DNA from: JAMCUI01 sp964520615
GTDB taxonomy: Bacteria; Patescibacteriota; Microgenomatia; 2-02-FULL-39-11
Assembly: GCA_964520615.1 (NCBI GenBank)
Contig: CAZFNL010000068.1
Location: 1-36,769 of the forward strand
DNA: 36,769 nucleotides
Direction: 5' to 3'
This document shows, in pieces, positions 21,751 to 30,547 of the stretch. Position 1 is the stretch's first letter. Every line of letters begins with the position of its first letter. Position numbers and translations under genes: made by a program. The notes beneath the pieces were generated by a model. That model did not search any database, was not told where the DNA came from, and was given only the letters and a program-made list of their open reading frames with translations.

Positions 21751-24360
21751 TTAAGGGCTTGATGTAGGAATTGATACCAATGTAGGAGTGGGTTGCGGAA
21801 CCGGTGTTGCAGTTGGATTGGGAGAAGTCTTGACACCAATAGTTACATCTGACTCACTTGTATTTCCATCAGCATCATAAGCTTTTACCCCTATTTTATG
21901 TATACCGGTATCAAGATTAAGCGTCTCATCAAGAGAATTGCTGTTCACGCTGTCCTTCTGACTGCCGTCAATATATAATTCCATTTTCTTTATATCTTTT
22001 ATTGCCTTTCCTTCTGCTTGCACATGGACGCTGTTACTGTCCGTTTGAGACTGGTCAGAAGGGCTTTTTATATTTACCACCACCGAATTTGAGTCTACGT
22101 TTGACATATCCGTCGGTGGATGGAATTTGGGATCGGACTGCTGGGATACCCAAGAATCTATGCCTTCCTGCCATCTGTTCTTACCGTCTGAGGAAACTGG
22201 GTCGGCTTCCTTAAACACTACAAATTCCTTTTCTACATAATTACCCTTGGCGATCTCGACAGCGTTTGCCAGTTTATTATTATCCGATTTTGACAGTTTG
22301 ATCTTCTGGTAAATAGGAGATACGTCCGTGGGTTCGGTACCTTTTATAAAATACTCAGACCTTGTCGGATCGCTACCATGAGGCAAACCTCCACCATATA
22401 CATCTATAGTTAACGAAATCACATTATCAGGTTTTCCAAATGGCTGGTTAGGACTATTTGTTATGGCCGCCTGCATCACTCGATTCCATATGGGTGCTGC
22501 ACCTGTAATTCCAGAGGCTAAACTCTGATCCATAGGAGAATTATCGTTATTACCCACCCACACGCCTACAACAACATTTGGCGTATAACCCATAGTCCAG
22601 TTATCCCTCTTATCATCTGTCGTTCCTGTTTTTGCCGCCACTGTCTTACCTGGTATATGAAGATAACTGTTAAGCCCAAATTCCATTTTCCTGGCCTCGT
22701 TATCAGACAGAATGTCTGAAACAAGAAAGGATATATCCGGCGGAAGTACTCTTTTGCCTTCAATTGGCTTATGCTCGTATAGAACTTTACCAGTACTATC
22801 CTCAACTTTTTCTATTGAATAAACGTCATTTTTTATACCTCCCGTAGCAAAGACGCCGTAAGCCTGAGTCAGATCAAGGAGCCTTACTTCTCCTCCTCCC
22901 AAAGTCATTGAAAGTCCCAATCTTTTCAGATTTTCGTCAGTGGGGGGAAGAGTGGATAAACCCATCGCATAGGCATTTTTCAATATATCCCTGACTCCTA
23001 CTAAAGCCGTAGTCTTCACTGCCGGAACGTTGATGGAATTTGCCAAAGCATATCTTATCTGCACAGGACCGCGGAACTTCCCATCGTAATTATGTGGTAT
23101 ATAATCAGGGCGTCCTGCTCCGGCCGGGAAATGCGTTTCCGTATCCATCAAAAGGCTGGCAGGCGTATATCCCTTTTCAAAAGCCGTCGCGTAAGTAATA
23201 GGCTTTAACGCACTTCCCGGTTGCCTATAACCCATACTGACAACATCAAATTTTCCTCCCATTTTGGGATCCGCAGCATCATAATCACGGCTGCCCACAT
23301 AAGCCAATATTCCTCCTGTCTGGGGATTTATGACAAGCACGGCTCCATTTGATACATTCAGACTTTTCAGTTTATCGAGCTCTTCACCAACTATGTTTTG
23401 CGTCTTGAGTTGCAGATCGCTATCAAGGGTGGTTATCACCCGCAATCCCTCTTCATTTACCGCTTTCTCTCCGAATTTATCTACCAACTGTTGCTTTATA
23501 TACAAGACAAAGTGGGGTGCTATAAATTGTGATGATGGCTTTTGGAATTTTACTTGGGGCAACTGTTTTTCCAAATCACTTTCCTGTTGAGGAGTAATCT
23601 TTCCATCTTCCATCATACGGATCAAGACTTCCTTAGTCCGTTCCACATACTTGTTGCCGCTGAAAGGGGAATAGTACGTAGGACTCTGGGGTAAACCAGC
23701 AAGGATGGCACATTCAATTTGAGTCAGATCTTTAGCATGTTTACCGAAATAACCTTCAGCTGCCGATTCAATTCCCCACATAGTACCTCCATAGGGAGCT
23801 TCGTTAAGATACATCTGAAGAATCTGATCTTTTGAGTATTTTCTTTCTATTTGGACTGCCAGTATGAATTCCTTAATTTTCCTTGTCACAGTCTGTTCGG
23901 AACTCAACAGAACATTTTTCACCAATTGTTGAGTCAGTGTAGATCCACCTTGTATACCGCGAAACGTAATTATGCTCAAAAAGGCTCTTACTATACCTTT
24001 AGGATCAAAACCCTGGTGCTCATAAAAATTCTTGTCTTCAATTGAAACCGTGGCTTTTTTGAGAAAATCAGGGATATCAGAAAAAGTTACAGGGATTCTA
24101 TTTTGACCGTTATAAATATCATAGATAGTCTTTCCATTTTTATCTAAAATCACTGTGGAAAATCCTTCCTTCCTTTGAACACTGTCCGGAGAAGGAAGAT
24201 CTCTGGAATACCATATAAATAGAAAAAAGGTAAAAATAAACAAGCCTATGGCTCCAATGACTCCAAAGGTGATAAGTTTGTTTATTAGCTGTAGTTTAAA
24301 AAGTCTTGTTCTATAGCTTCGTGATCTTCTTGATCTGATGTATGTAAAATTGGATGACAT
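21751..24360 (-). CDS. Bifunctional class A penicillin-binding protein
   Basis: Polymerises and cross-links peptidoglycan at the outer membrane face of the cytoplasmic membrane. A basic cytoplasmic N-terminus precedes one transmembrane helix (about residues 29-50). The glycosyltransferase GT51 domain has 'VSIEDKNFYEHQGFDPKG' (catalytic Glu near 108) and 'GGSTLTQQLVKNVLL'. The transpeptidase domain has SALK (Ser near 383), an SxN-type 'ANSINVPAVK', and 'KTGTTDD' (Lys near 577). A C-terminal Ig-like domain and a Pro/Thr-rich tail extend outward. The start at 24360 is preferred over 24432 because an extended -10 box lies 8 nt upstream. It is divergent from tyrS. Confidence 0.95.
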   Translation of the reverse strand: MSSNFTYIRSRRSRSYRTRLFKLQLINKLITFGVIGAIGLFIFTFFLFIWYSRDLPSPDSVQRKEGFSTVILDKNGKTIYDIYNGQNRIPVTFSDIPDFLKKATVSIEDKNFYEHQGFDPKGIVRAFLSIITFRGIQGGSTLTQQLVKNVLLSSEQTVTRKIKEFILAVQIERKYSKDQILQMYLNEAPYGGTMWGIESAAEGYFGKHAKDLTQIECAILAGLPQSPTYYSPFSGNKYVERTKEVLIRMMEDGKITPQQESDLEKQLPQVKFQKPSSQFIAPHFVLYIKQQLVDKFGEKAVNEEGLRVITTLDSDLQLKTQNIVGEELDKLKSLNVSNGAVLVINPQTGGILAYVGSRDYDAADPKMGGKFDVVSMGYRQPGSALKPITYATAFEKGYTPASLLMDTETHFPAGAGRPDYIPHNYDGKFRGPVQIRYALANSINVPAVKTTALVGVRDILKNAYAMGLSTLPPTDENLKRLGLSMTLGGGEVRLLDLTQAYGVFATGGIKNDVYSIEKVEDSTGKVLYEHKPIEGKRVLPPDISFLVSDILSDNEARKMEFGLNSYLHIPGKTVAAKTGTTDDKRDNWTMGYTPNVVVGVWVGNNDNSPMDQSLASGITGAAPIWNRVMQAAITNSPNQPFGKPDNVISLTIDVYGGGLPHGSDPTRSEYFIKGTEPTDVSPIYQKIKLSKSDNNKLANAVEIAKGNYVEKEFVVFKEADPVSSDGKNRWQEGIDSWVSQQSDPKFHPPTDMSNVDSNSVVVNIKSPSDQSQTDSNSVHVQAEGKAIKDIKKMELYIDGSQKDSVNSNSLDETLNLDTGIHKIGVKAYDADGNTSESDVTIGVKTSPNPTATPVPQPTPTLVSIPTSSP

Positions 24361-24368
24361 ACTAATAT

Positions 24369-24374
24369 AGTGTA
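24369..24374 (-). promoter_or_regulatory. -10 box of the penicillin-binding protein gene
   Basis: Minus-strand TACACT (24374-24369) preceded by TGA as an extended -10; the ATG at 24360 follows after 8 nt. No convincing -35 box. Confidence 0.45.
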
Positions 24375-24441
24375 TCAAAACTGGATAAGCGTTTCTATAT
24401 ATACGGGCATAAAATCTATTTAATTCAAGCAATTAAAGTGA

Positions 24442-24447
24442 TAGAAT
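24442..24447 (+). promoter_or_regulatory. -10 box of tyrS
   Basis: TAGAAT (24442-24447) preceded by TGA as an extended -10; the -35 region is weak. It abuts the ATG at 24448 and lies 9 nt before the ATG at 24457, which favours the latter as a leaderless start. Confidence 0.5.
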
Positions 24448-24456
24448 ATGAAAATT

Positions 24457-25662
24457 ATGGTAAGGGATAAAATAGACGAGCTTCTGACCCGCCGTGTTGA
24501 CAAGATTTACCCTTCAAGGGAGACGCTCGAAAAGGTACTAAGAAGCGGAAAAAAACTGAGGCTTTACCAGGGCTTTGACCCCACAGGCATACAACTTCAT
24601 ATAGGACACATGACGGGCCTTATGAAACTGCGCCAATTTCAGGAACTTGGCCACCAAGTCATATTCCTTATTGGAGATGGTACCGGACAGGCAGGCGATC
24701 CATCAGGGAAAACGCGTGCCCGGGAAAAATTTCTCACAAATAAGGAACTCAAAGAGAACGCCAGGGATTATGTGTTGCAGGCAGCAAAAATTATTGGTTT
24801 TAAGGGTAAAAATGCTGCTCAAATCTTATACAATAGTAGTTGGTTAAACAAACTGGACCTCGTTGATATATTAAATATTGCCCAACATTTTTCCCTCCAG
24901 CAGCTTGAGGAAAGAGATCTTTATTTTGAGAGGAAAAAAAGGGGAGAAACCATCAATTTGAGAGAATTTCTTTATCCTCTTTTACAGGGATATGACTCAG
25001 TAGCTATGGATGTCGATTTGGAACTGGGGGGAACAGACCAGACTTTCAATATGCTTTGCGGCAGGCAACTGGTAGGAGACATCCTTCACAAAGAAAAATT
25101 CGTCATGACCACCCCTCTTCTAACTGATTCTTCAGGCAAAAAAATCGGCAAGACCGAGGGAAATGTGATTGCGCTGACAGCCCCGCCAAAGGATTTTTAC
25201 GGCATGATAATGGGGTTATCCGATGACGTTATTGTCAAATCATTTGAATTCCTTACAGAAATACCTATGACAAAAGTAGAAGAAATCTCCAAAAATATCA
25301 CAGGAGGAGACAACCCCATGAAATACAAAAAAATGCTCGCTTACACATTGACTTCAATGTTAAACAGCGAAAAAGAGGCCAAAGAGGCTCAAGATTTTTT
25401 TGAAAAAACATTCCAAAAAAAAGAATTACCAAAAGACGTGCCTACTATTAAGATTAGCGCCATTGAGAATATAAGCATCAAAGACTTATTGACAAAAAGC
25501 AATCTCTCAAGCAGTGGTACCGACGCTAAAAGATTAATAGTCTCAGGAGCGGTAGAAATAGACGGGATGAGAATAACCAATCCGCAGCAAACGGTGAAAA
25601 TAAAAACAGGAACCACTATAAAGGTAGGTAAGCATAAATTTGCAAGGTTGGAATTAAATTAA
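24457..25662 (+). CDS. tyrS: Tyrosyl-tRNA synthetase
   Basis: Class I synthetase that charges tRNA-Tyr. The HIGH motif is 'IQLHIGHMTGLMKL', and the KMSKS-equivalent is 'SSGKKIGKTEGN', the form used by one branch of bacterial TyrRS. 'LLQGYDSVAMDVDLELGGTDQTFNM' gives tyrosine-binding residues. A C-terminal S4 RNA-binding domain (about the last 65 residues, 'AKRLIVSGAVEIDGMRI') is present. ATG 24457 (MVRDKIDELL) is preferred over 24448 on promoter position. It sits within a region otherwise rich in translation genes and 6 kb from the Tyr biosynthesis operon. Confidence 0.95.
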   Translation: MVRDKIDELLTRRVDKIYPSRETLEKVLRSGKKLRLYQGFDPTGIQLHIGHMTGLMKLRQFQELGHQVIFLIGDGTGQAGDPSGKTRAREKFLTNKELKENARDYVLQAAKIIGFKGKNAAQILYNSSWLNKLDLVDILNIAQHFSLQQLEERDLYFERKKRGETINLREFLYPLLQGYDSVAMDVDLELGGTDQTFNMLCGRQLVGDILHKEKFVMTTPLLTDSSGKKIGKTEGNVIALTAPPKDFYGMIMGLSDDVIVKSFEFLTEIPMTKVEEISKNITGGDNPMKYKKMLAYTLTSMLNSEKEAKEAQDFFEKTFQKKELPKDVPTIKISAIENISIKDLLTKSNLSSSGTDAKRLIVSGAVEIDGMRITNPQQTVKIKTGTTIKVGKHKFARLELN

Positions 25663-25668
25663 AAATCT

Positions 25669-25773
25669 ATGAACATTTTTAGGAAACACAAGAAAGTATG
25701 GATCGTGATAGTTGCCATATCAACTATCGCACTTATCGCCGCTTCTTTTGCGCCATTTTTGCTTTTACAATAA
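25669..25773 (+). CDS. 34-residue single-pass membrane peptide
   Basis: Function unknown. ATG to TAA gives 34 residues: a basic start (MNIFRKHKKVW) then one hydrophobic helix (about residues 12-33) ending in Gln. This is a plausible N-in membrane peptide. It starts 6 nt after tyrS and ends 9 nt before recG, so it is part of that operon, and its tight spacing supports reality. It is too short for usual gene callers. It does not match a family I can name. Confidence 0.6.
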   Translation: MNIFRKHKKVWIVIVAISTIALIAASFAPFLLLQ

Positions 25774-25782
25774 GCAAATTTT

Positions 25783-27849
25783 ATGTTCCAACTCTCACAG
25801 CCCGTAAGCATTTTACGGATGATTGGCCCGTCTTATTTATCCAGATTAAAGAATTTGGAAATAGAAACAATTGAAGACCTTCTTTACCATATCCCTTTCC
25901 GCTATGATAACTATTCGCTCGTTTCAAAAATATCAGATCTTCAGGAAGGCGAAAGAGTTACTGTAATTGGTACAATCAAATTTATCAAAAATATATATAC
26001 CAAACACGGACGGAAAATCCAGAAAGCAGAACTAGAAGATGAGACGGGAAAAATTGATATTGTATGGTATAACCAGCCTTTTCTTACTACGATCCTTCAT
26101 ACCGACACAAAAGTATCTATTGCCGGAGAAGTAAAATGGTTTGGCAAACGGCTGAGTTTTGAATCTCCGGATTACGAAATAATTCAACAACCTCTATCCC
26201 ATAACCCGATTCTTGTCCATTCCGGCCGTCTTGTACCGGTATACCCGGAAACTGCTGGCATTTCGTCAAAATGGATAAGATCCAGAATTTACTCCCTTCT
26301 TTTTAAGTTTTCGCCACAAATAGAAGAGTATCTTCCCCGAAACATACTTAGTAAGTTTCAGCTTATGGATGAAAAAGAAGCAATCTTTTCGATCCATTTT
26401 CCAACAGATTACAACTTAGCTCAAAAAGCCAGAAAAAGGCTTGAGTTTGACGAGCTATTAACTCTTTCTCTTTTTGCCCAAATAAACCGCAGAAAACGAG
26501 AAAACGAGAAAGTGAATCTGAAATTCAAAGTGCTAGAATTTGGGGAAAAAATAAATAAATTTATCCTAAATTTGCCTTTTGCACTGACTCTAGCACAAAA
26601 AAAATCTGTTGAGGAAATTGTTACCGACTTAAAGTCAGACAAACCCATGAATAGGCTTCTTGAAGGGGATGTAGGATCGGGTAAAACAGTTGTGGCAACA
26701 ATTGCAATGTATATAGCTTACCTAAACGGATACAGCTCTGTATTGATGGCCCCTACCGAAATATTGGCCAAACAGCATTATGACACGATCTCCGGCTTTC
26801 TTTCACCATATGGAATAACAACAAATCTTGTTACTGCAAAGAACAAAGAGCCAAGGAATAAAAAGAGGACTAAATCCGCTGCTGTCACTATAGGTACACA
26901 TGCACTTCTCAGTAAGAATTTAAGATTCCCCAAATTGGGACTTGTCGTAATTGACGAACAGCAAAGATTCGGTGTAGAACAAAGAGCTCAGATTAGAGAA
27001 AAAGGTGACTATCCCCACATCTTGACTATGACCGCCACTCCAATTCCTAGAACAATAGCTCTGACCATATATGCTGATCTTGACTTATCAGTGATAGATG
27101 AAATGCCTTTGGGACGAACTATAGTCAAGACTTGGGTGGTACCTTCTGAGAAAAGAAGAGCCGCCTATAATTGGATTAGAAAGCAAATATTGTCTTCCAT
27201 ACCTAGAAACCAAGTTTTTATAGTTTGCCCGTTTATAGAGGCATCTGAGAGTCTCATAACCGTAAAAGCGGCAACCATTGAGTATGAAACGTTAAAATCA
27301 GAAATATTTCCAGATTTGAGGTTGGGCCTTTTGCATGGACGGATATCTTCCGGTGAAAAAGATAGGACGCTTTCTGATTTTAAGGAAGGGAAATTGGATA
27401 TCCTCGTCTCCACACCAGTTGTCGAAGTCGGCATCGACGTCCCCAATGCTACCATAATGTTAATTGAAGCAGCTGACAGATTTGGTTTGGCCCAACTTCA
27501 CCAGTTACGCGGACGCGTAGGCAGAAGAAATATTCCATCTTATTGTCTCTTATTTACTGAAAAGGAAAACGCAAATACACTAAAAAGGCTTAAGTTTTTG
27601 GAAAGTACATTTTCAGGTCCAAAACTTGCGGAATTGGACCTTGAATTGCGCGGGCCGGGTGAACTTTTCGGCCTGAGACAGCATGGTTCCCCGGGCTTAA
27701 AAATAGCGTCCTTTTCAGATATCAAACTAATCGAAGACTCCAAAAGTGCAGCAATTGAGATACTCTCTACCGGCATTCGGCTTACAGACTATCCTCTTTT
27801 GCAAAAAAAAATCCAATCTTTATCGGAAAAAAACGTCACTCCAAACTAA
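25783..27849 (+). CDS. recG: ATP-dependent DNA helicase RecG
   Basis: Branch-migrating helicase that remodels stalled replication forks. The N-terminal wedge/OB domain (about 1-190) is followed by the SF2 core: Walker A 'LEGDVGSGKTVVATIAMY' near residue 300, 'VIDEQQRFGVEQR' (DEQQ-box), 'TMTATPIPRTIALT', and the C-terminal RecA domain with 'STPVVEVGIDVPNATIMLI' and 'FGLAQLHQLRGRVGR'. The TRG-like region follows. 688 residues is normal. It is probably cotranscribed with tyrS and the small peptide. Confidence 0.96.
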   Translation: MFQLSQPVSILRMIGPSYLSRLKNLEIETIEDLLYHIPFRYDNYSLVSKISDLQEGERVTVIGTIKFIKNIYTKHGRKIQKAELEDETGKIDIVWYNQPFLTTILHTDTKVSIAGEVKWFGKRLSFESPDYEIIQQPLSHNPILVHSGRLVPVYPETAGISSKWIRSRIYSLLFKFSPQIEEYLPRNILSKFQLMDEKEAIFSIHFPTDYNLAQKARKRLEFDELLTLSLFAQINRRKRENEKVNLKFKVLEFGEKINKFILNLPFALTLAQKKSVEEIVTDLKSDKPMNRLLEGDVGSGKTVVATIAMYIAYLNGYSSVLMAPTEILAKQHYDTISGFLSPYGITTNLVTAKNKEPRNKKRTKSAAVTIGTHALLSKNLRFPKLGLVVIDEQQRFGVEQRAQIREKGDYPHILTMTATPIPRTIALTIYADLDLSVIDEMPLGRTIVKTWVVPSEKRRAAYNWIRKQILSSIPRNQVFIVCPFIEASESLITVKAATIEYETLKSEIFPDLRLGLLHGRISSGEKDRTLSDFKEGKLDILVSTPVVEVGIDVPNATIMLIEAADRFGLAQLHQLRGRVGRRNIPSYCLLFTEKENANTLKRLKFLESTFSGPKLAELDLELRGPGELFGLRQHGSPGLKIASFSDIKLIEDSKSAAIEILSTGIRLTDYPLLQKKIQSLSEKNVTPN

Positions 27850-27915
27850 TTTTTGCTCACGATTATTAGCTCAATCTACAACAAGTAACTTAAGGCTTCT
27901 GTAAGATATTACTAC

Positions 27916-27944
27916 TTGCAGAAATTAGCACAAAAATATAAAAT
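27916..27944 (+). promoter_or_regulatory. rpmF promoter, leaderless type
   Basis: TTGCAG (27916-27921), 17-nt spacer, TAAAAT (27939-27944). ATG 27954 is 9 nt beyond the -10 box. Confidence 0.55.
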
Positions 27945-27953
27945 AACGTATGT

Positions 27954-28112
27954 ATGGCTCCGTTACCAAAAAGAAGACACTCATCACGAAGAGGAGGCAA
28001 GAGAGAAAAAGCAAATCTCGCAACCAGACTGGCTAACACAAACGTCTGTCCAAAGTGCGGTACTCCCAAAATGCCTCACCATGCATGTCCCAAATGCGGA
28101 TTTTACAAGTAA
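27954..28112 (+). CDS. rpmF: 50S ribosomal protein L32
   Basis: Small ribosomal protein of 52 residues. It starts MAPLPKRRHSSRRGGKRE, the typical L32 N-terminus, and ends with two CPKC pairs ('VCPKCGTPKMPHHACPKCGF'), the zinc-ribbon of the C+ form. Its short length hides it from common length cut-offs. It heads the rpmF-nusB-rnc cluster. Confidence 0.95.
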   Translation: MAPLPKRRHSSRRGGKREKANLATRLANTNVCPKCGTPKMPHHACPKCGFYK

Positions 28113-28147
28113 TACTTCTAAACGGTTTTCAAGCCCAAAAGTAATCT

Positions 28148-28522
28148 ATGAAAAAAATAGATGATCCTAGGCACCTAAAAAGAGTCAAGGTCATGCAGAC
28201 GCTTTTTGCAGAAAGCTTTATAGACAAAAAAGACAACGACGAAAACGTATATTTGACGGGAAAAATTATTGAGAATTTAACTACGATAGATCCTCTGATA
28301 GAAAAAGCAGCCCCACAATTTCCCATAAAAAAAATTGCAAAAATCGATGTCGCCATACTCAGGCAGGCAATTTTTGAACTGATGTATGAAAAGAGAGAAC
28401 CCCCAAAAGTCATAATTGATGAAGCCATAGAATTAGCCAAACAATACGGAGGAGAGGGAAGCCCTGCTTTTATAAACGGTGTATTAGGAAATATATTAAA
28501 AAATCTTACCGCGAAGGCTTAA
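28148..28522 (+). CDS. nusB: Transcription antitermination factor NusB
   Basis: Component of the NusB-S10 antitermination complex for rRNA transcription. The 124-residue helical protein shows 'RVKVMQTLFAESF' at helix 1, 'PIKKIAKIDVAILRQAIFEL', 'PPKVIIDEAIELAKQYGGEG' and 'FINGVLGNIL', all matching NusB. It is 35 nt after rpmF and 1 nt before rnc, so nusB and rnc are certainly cotranscribed. Confidence 0.95.
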   Translation: MKKIDDPRHLKRVKVMQTLFAESFIDKKDNDENVYLTGKIIENLTTIDPLIEKAAPQFPIKKIAKIDVAILRQAIFELMYEKREPPKVIIDEAIELAKQYGGEGSPAFINGVLGNILKNLTAKA

Positions 28523-28523
28523 A

Positions 28524-29213
28524 ATGAAATTAAACGATCTAGCCCAAAAAGTCGATTTAGCATTTAAGGATAATAATCTTATCCAACAAGCGTTCATACA
28601 CAGGTCATACCTTAACGAAAACAAAGAATACGCTTCGTCAAACGAGAGATTGGAATTTCTAGGTGACAGTATTCTGTCACTCCTGGTTTCAGAATATCTA
28701 TTTAAGGAGTACCCCGACTTTAGCGAAGGGCAACTAACAAATCTAAGATCTTCAGTGGTAAAAACGACCACTTTAGCGCAAATAGCTAAAGAACTCAAGC
28801 TGGGAGAACTTCTTCTTTTATCTCATGGTGAAGAGGAAGGCGGAGGCAGGCAAAATACTTCCATATTGGCTGATACTTTTGAAGCTTTCCTGGGGGCGGT
28901 TTTCCTCGACCAGGGACTTTTATCAGCAAAAAAAATACTTTCTGCTTTTCTTTTTCCTTTACTAACAAATATATTAAGAGATAAAAAATATAAGGATGCC
29001 AAAAGTGAATTCCAGGAAGTCGTACAGGAAGATAAAAAAGTATCACCTGTTTATAAAGTGCTTGACCAGAAAGGACCTGATCATGCCAAAGAATTTACGA
29101 TAGGCGTCTATGTGGAAAATATACTCTATGGTACTGGTCAGGGAAAAAGTAAACAGGAAGGCGAAATGAAAGCTGCAGAAAAAGCACTAAACAAATGGCA
29201 AGTCAAGAAATAA
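28524..29213 (+). CDS. rnc: Ribonuclease III
   Basis: Double-strand-specific endoribonuclease for rRNA and mRNA processing. The catalytic domain has 'SNERLEFLGDSILSLLVSEYLF', the RNase III signature with catalytic acidic residues, and 'ILADTFEAFLGAVFLDQG'. The dsRNA-binding domain covers the last ~70 residues ('AKSEFQEVVQEDKKVSPVY' to 'AAEKALNKW'). 229 residues is normal. Hairpins in this window (attenuator 1:2 stem, pheST spacer) are possible substrates, but that is inference. Confidence 0.96.
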   Translation: MKLNDLAQKVDLAFKDNNLIQQAFIHRSYLNENKEYASSNERLEFLGDSILSLLVSEYLFKEYPDFSEGQLTNLRSSVVKTTTLAQIAKELKLGELLLLSHGEEEGGGRQNTSILADTFEAFLGAVFLDQGLLSAKKILSAFLFPLLTNILRDKKYKDAKSEFQEVVQEDKKVSPVYKVLDQKGPDHAKEFTIGVYVENILYGTGQGKSKQEGEMKAAEKALNKWQVKK

Positions 29214-29279
29214 TTGATCCCGTTTCAGTCAAACAAGTGCCAAAAACCAATGAGTGACAACATTGAAAAATGTATATAC

Positions 29280-29308
29280 TTGAGATATTAGAAGAGAAAT
29301 ATTATAAT
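29280..29308 (+). promoter_or_regulatory. rpsP promoter
   Basis: TTGAGA (29280-29285), 17-nt spacer, TATAAT (29303-29308). The start near 29315 leaves a ~24-nt leader before the ATG at 29339, so this one is not leaderless. Confidence 0.65.
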
Positions 29309-29338
29309 GGAGAGATTAGTAAAGATATTTTTAAGCTT

Positions 29339-29569
29339 ATGGCGTTAAAGATAAGACTTCAAAGAATGGGAAGAAAAGATATTCCTTTTTTCAGAATCGT
29401 CGCCGCGGAGGAATCTGAGAAACGTGGGGGGAAAACGGTTGTCCAGTTGGGATTTTATGACCCTAAGACCACTCCGGTTACAATAAATGTCGATAAAAAG
29501 GCTTTAGATAATTTGCTTTCAAAGGGCGCACAACCAACAGAATCGGTAAGGAAACTGCTTTCCCTATAA
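29339..29569 (+). CDS. rpsP: 30S ribosomal protein S16
   Basis: 76-residue 30S protein. 'MALKIRLQRMGRKDIPFFRIV' is the S16 N-terminus, and 'LGFYDPKTTPVTINVDKKAL' is conserved. The ATG at 29339 is chosen because an upstream in-frame ATG at 29270 would add a non-family extension lying across the promoter. It is followed by khpA and trmD, the common rpsP-khpA-(rimM)-trmD order; no rimM is visible between khpA and trmD. Confidence 0.95.
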   Translation: MALKIRLQRMGRKDIPFFRIVAAEESEKRGGKTVVQLGFYDPKTTPVTINVDKKALDNLLSKGAQPTESVRKLLSL

Positions 29570-29585
29570 TTTTTAATCATTAAAC

Positions 29586-29819
29586 ATGCAGGATTTTCTC
29601 AACTACATTGTTTCACTAATTGTCGACCACCCTGAAGATATAAAAATAGAAGAACGCTCTTTAGGAGAAAACATATCGCAGTATATTATCTCCGCAAACG
29701 GAGAAGATATGGGAAAAATTATTGGTAAGGAAGGAAAGATTATACAGGCGATCAGGAATGTCGCCAAGATTCTGGCAATTAAAGAAAACAAACAAATCCG
29801 TATAGAAATTGCAGGGTAA
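29586..29819 (+). CDS. khpA: KH-domain RNA-binding protein
   Basis: 77-residue single-KH protein in the KhpA (YlqC) family. The GxxG loop is in 'MGKIIGKEGKIIQAIRNVAK'. In other bacteria KhpA pairs with KhpB and affects cell division and translation. Its position between rpsP and trmD is conserved, with a 15-nt gap to trmD. Confidence 0.92.
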   Translation: MQDFLNYIVSLIVDHPEDIKIEERSLGENISQYIISANGEDMGKIIGKEGKIIQAIRNVAKILAIKENKQIRIEIAG

Positions 29820-29834
29820 AAAGATTAATCCAAA

Positions 29835-30509
29835 GTGGATATCTCAATCCTCACTCTATTTCCCGAAGTTATACAAAACGTCCTTTCCTCCTCCATTATT
29901 GGGAGAGCACAAAAAAAGGGGCTTTTAACTTTCCACATAATTAATATCCGGAATTTCGCTACTGATAAGCACCGTTCAGTCGATGATAAGCCGTTTGGTG
30001 GGGGAGTCGGTATGATAATGAGAGTGGATATAGTGGAAAAAGCTTTATCACAAGCTAAAAAAATTTTTAGGCAAAAGCATAGAATTTCAGTTTCTCAGGA
30101 AAAAACGGTATTGCTGGACCCAGCAGGTACAATATTTTCCCAATCTACCGCAAGGAAATACTCTAAACTTGACCATCTTATCCTTATATGTGGACACTAT
30201 GAAGGCATAGATTACCGCATCCGAAACTATTGTGACGAAACTTTATCTATCGGAAAGTATGTACTGACAGGTGGAGAAATCCCGGCAATGGTGGTTAGCG
30301 ATACGGTATCTAGACTGGTTCCCGGAGTATTAGAAAAAAAAGAAGCAACGCTTTATGAATCGTACAACAAAAAAAATGTCGCCGAATATCCCCAATATAC
30401 AAGACCGCAGATATATAAAGGGTTAACAGTTCCGAATGTTTTAATATCGGGTAACCATAAGAAAATTGCGGAGTGGAAAGAGAAAATGGCGGGGAAAATA
30501 AGGAAATGA
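29835..30509 (+). CDS. trmD: tRNA (guanine-N1)-methyltransferase
   Basis: Makes m1G37 next to the anticodon, which prevents frameshifting. It starts at GTG with MDISILTLFPEVIQNVL and carries 'RSVDDKPFGGGVGMIMR', 'LICGHYEGIDYRI', 'SIGKYVLTGGEIPAM' and 'YPQYTRPQ', the knotted SPOUT fold signature. SIGDY is usual, and the loop before YPQYTRP reads YESYNKKN rather than the common DSF-containing form. These may be lineage features. 224 residues is normal. It ends 39 nt from the convergent pilO, with no strong terminator seen between. Confidence 0.94.
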   Translation: MDISILTLFPEVIQNVLSSSIIGRAQKKGLLTFHIINIRNFATDKHRSVDDKPFGGGVGMIMRVDIVEKALSQAKKIFRQKHRISVSQEKTVLLDPAGTIFSQSTARKYSKLDHLILICGHYEGIDYRIRNYCDETLSIGKYVLTGGEIPAMVVSDTVSRLVPGVLEKKEATLYESYNKKNVAEYPQYTRPQIYKGLTVPNVLISGNHKKIAEWKEKMAGKIRK

Positions 30510-30547
30510 GATGAACGGCTGATGGTAAAAAGCCAATTTGCAAATTC

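Noticed and set aside
27870..27920. CAAGTA/TACT-CTTG imperfect hairpin after recG
   Set aside because: Many mismatches and bulges and no U-run; too weak to call a terminator.
27916..28164. 82-residue plus-strand frame across the L32 region
   Set aside because: It overlaps rpmF in another frame and lacks family features, while the 52-residue L32 frame is clear-cut.
30510..30547. GGCT/AGCC mini-hairpin between convergent trmD and pilO
   Set aside because: Four-bp stem and no U-run on either strand; not a credible terminator.
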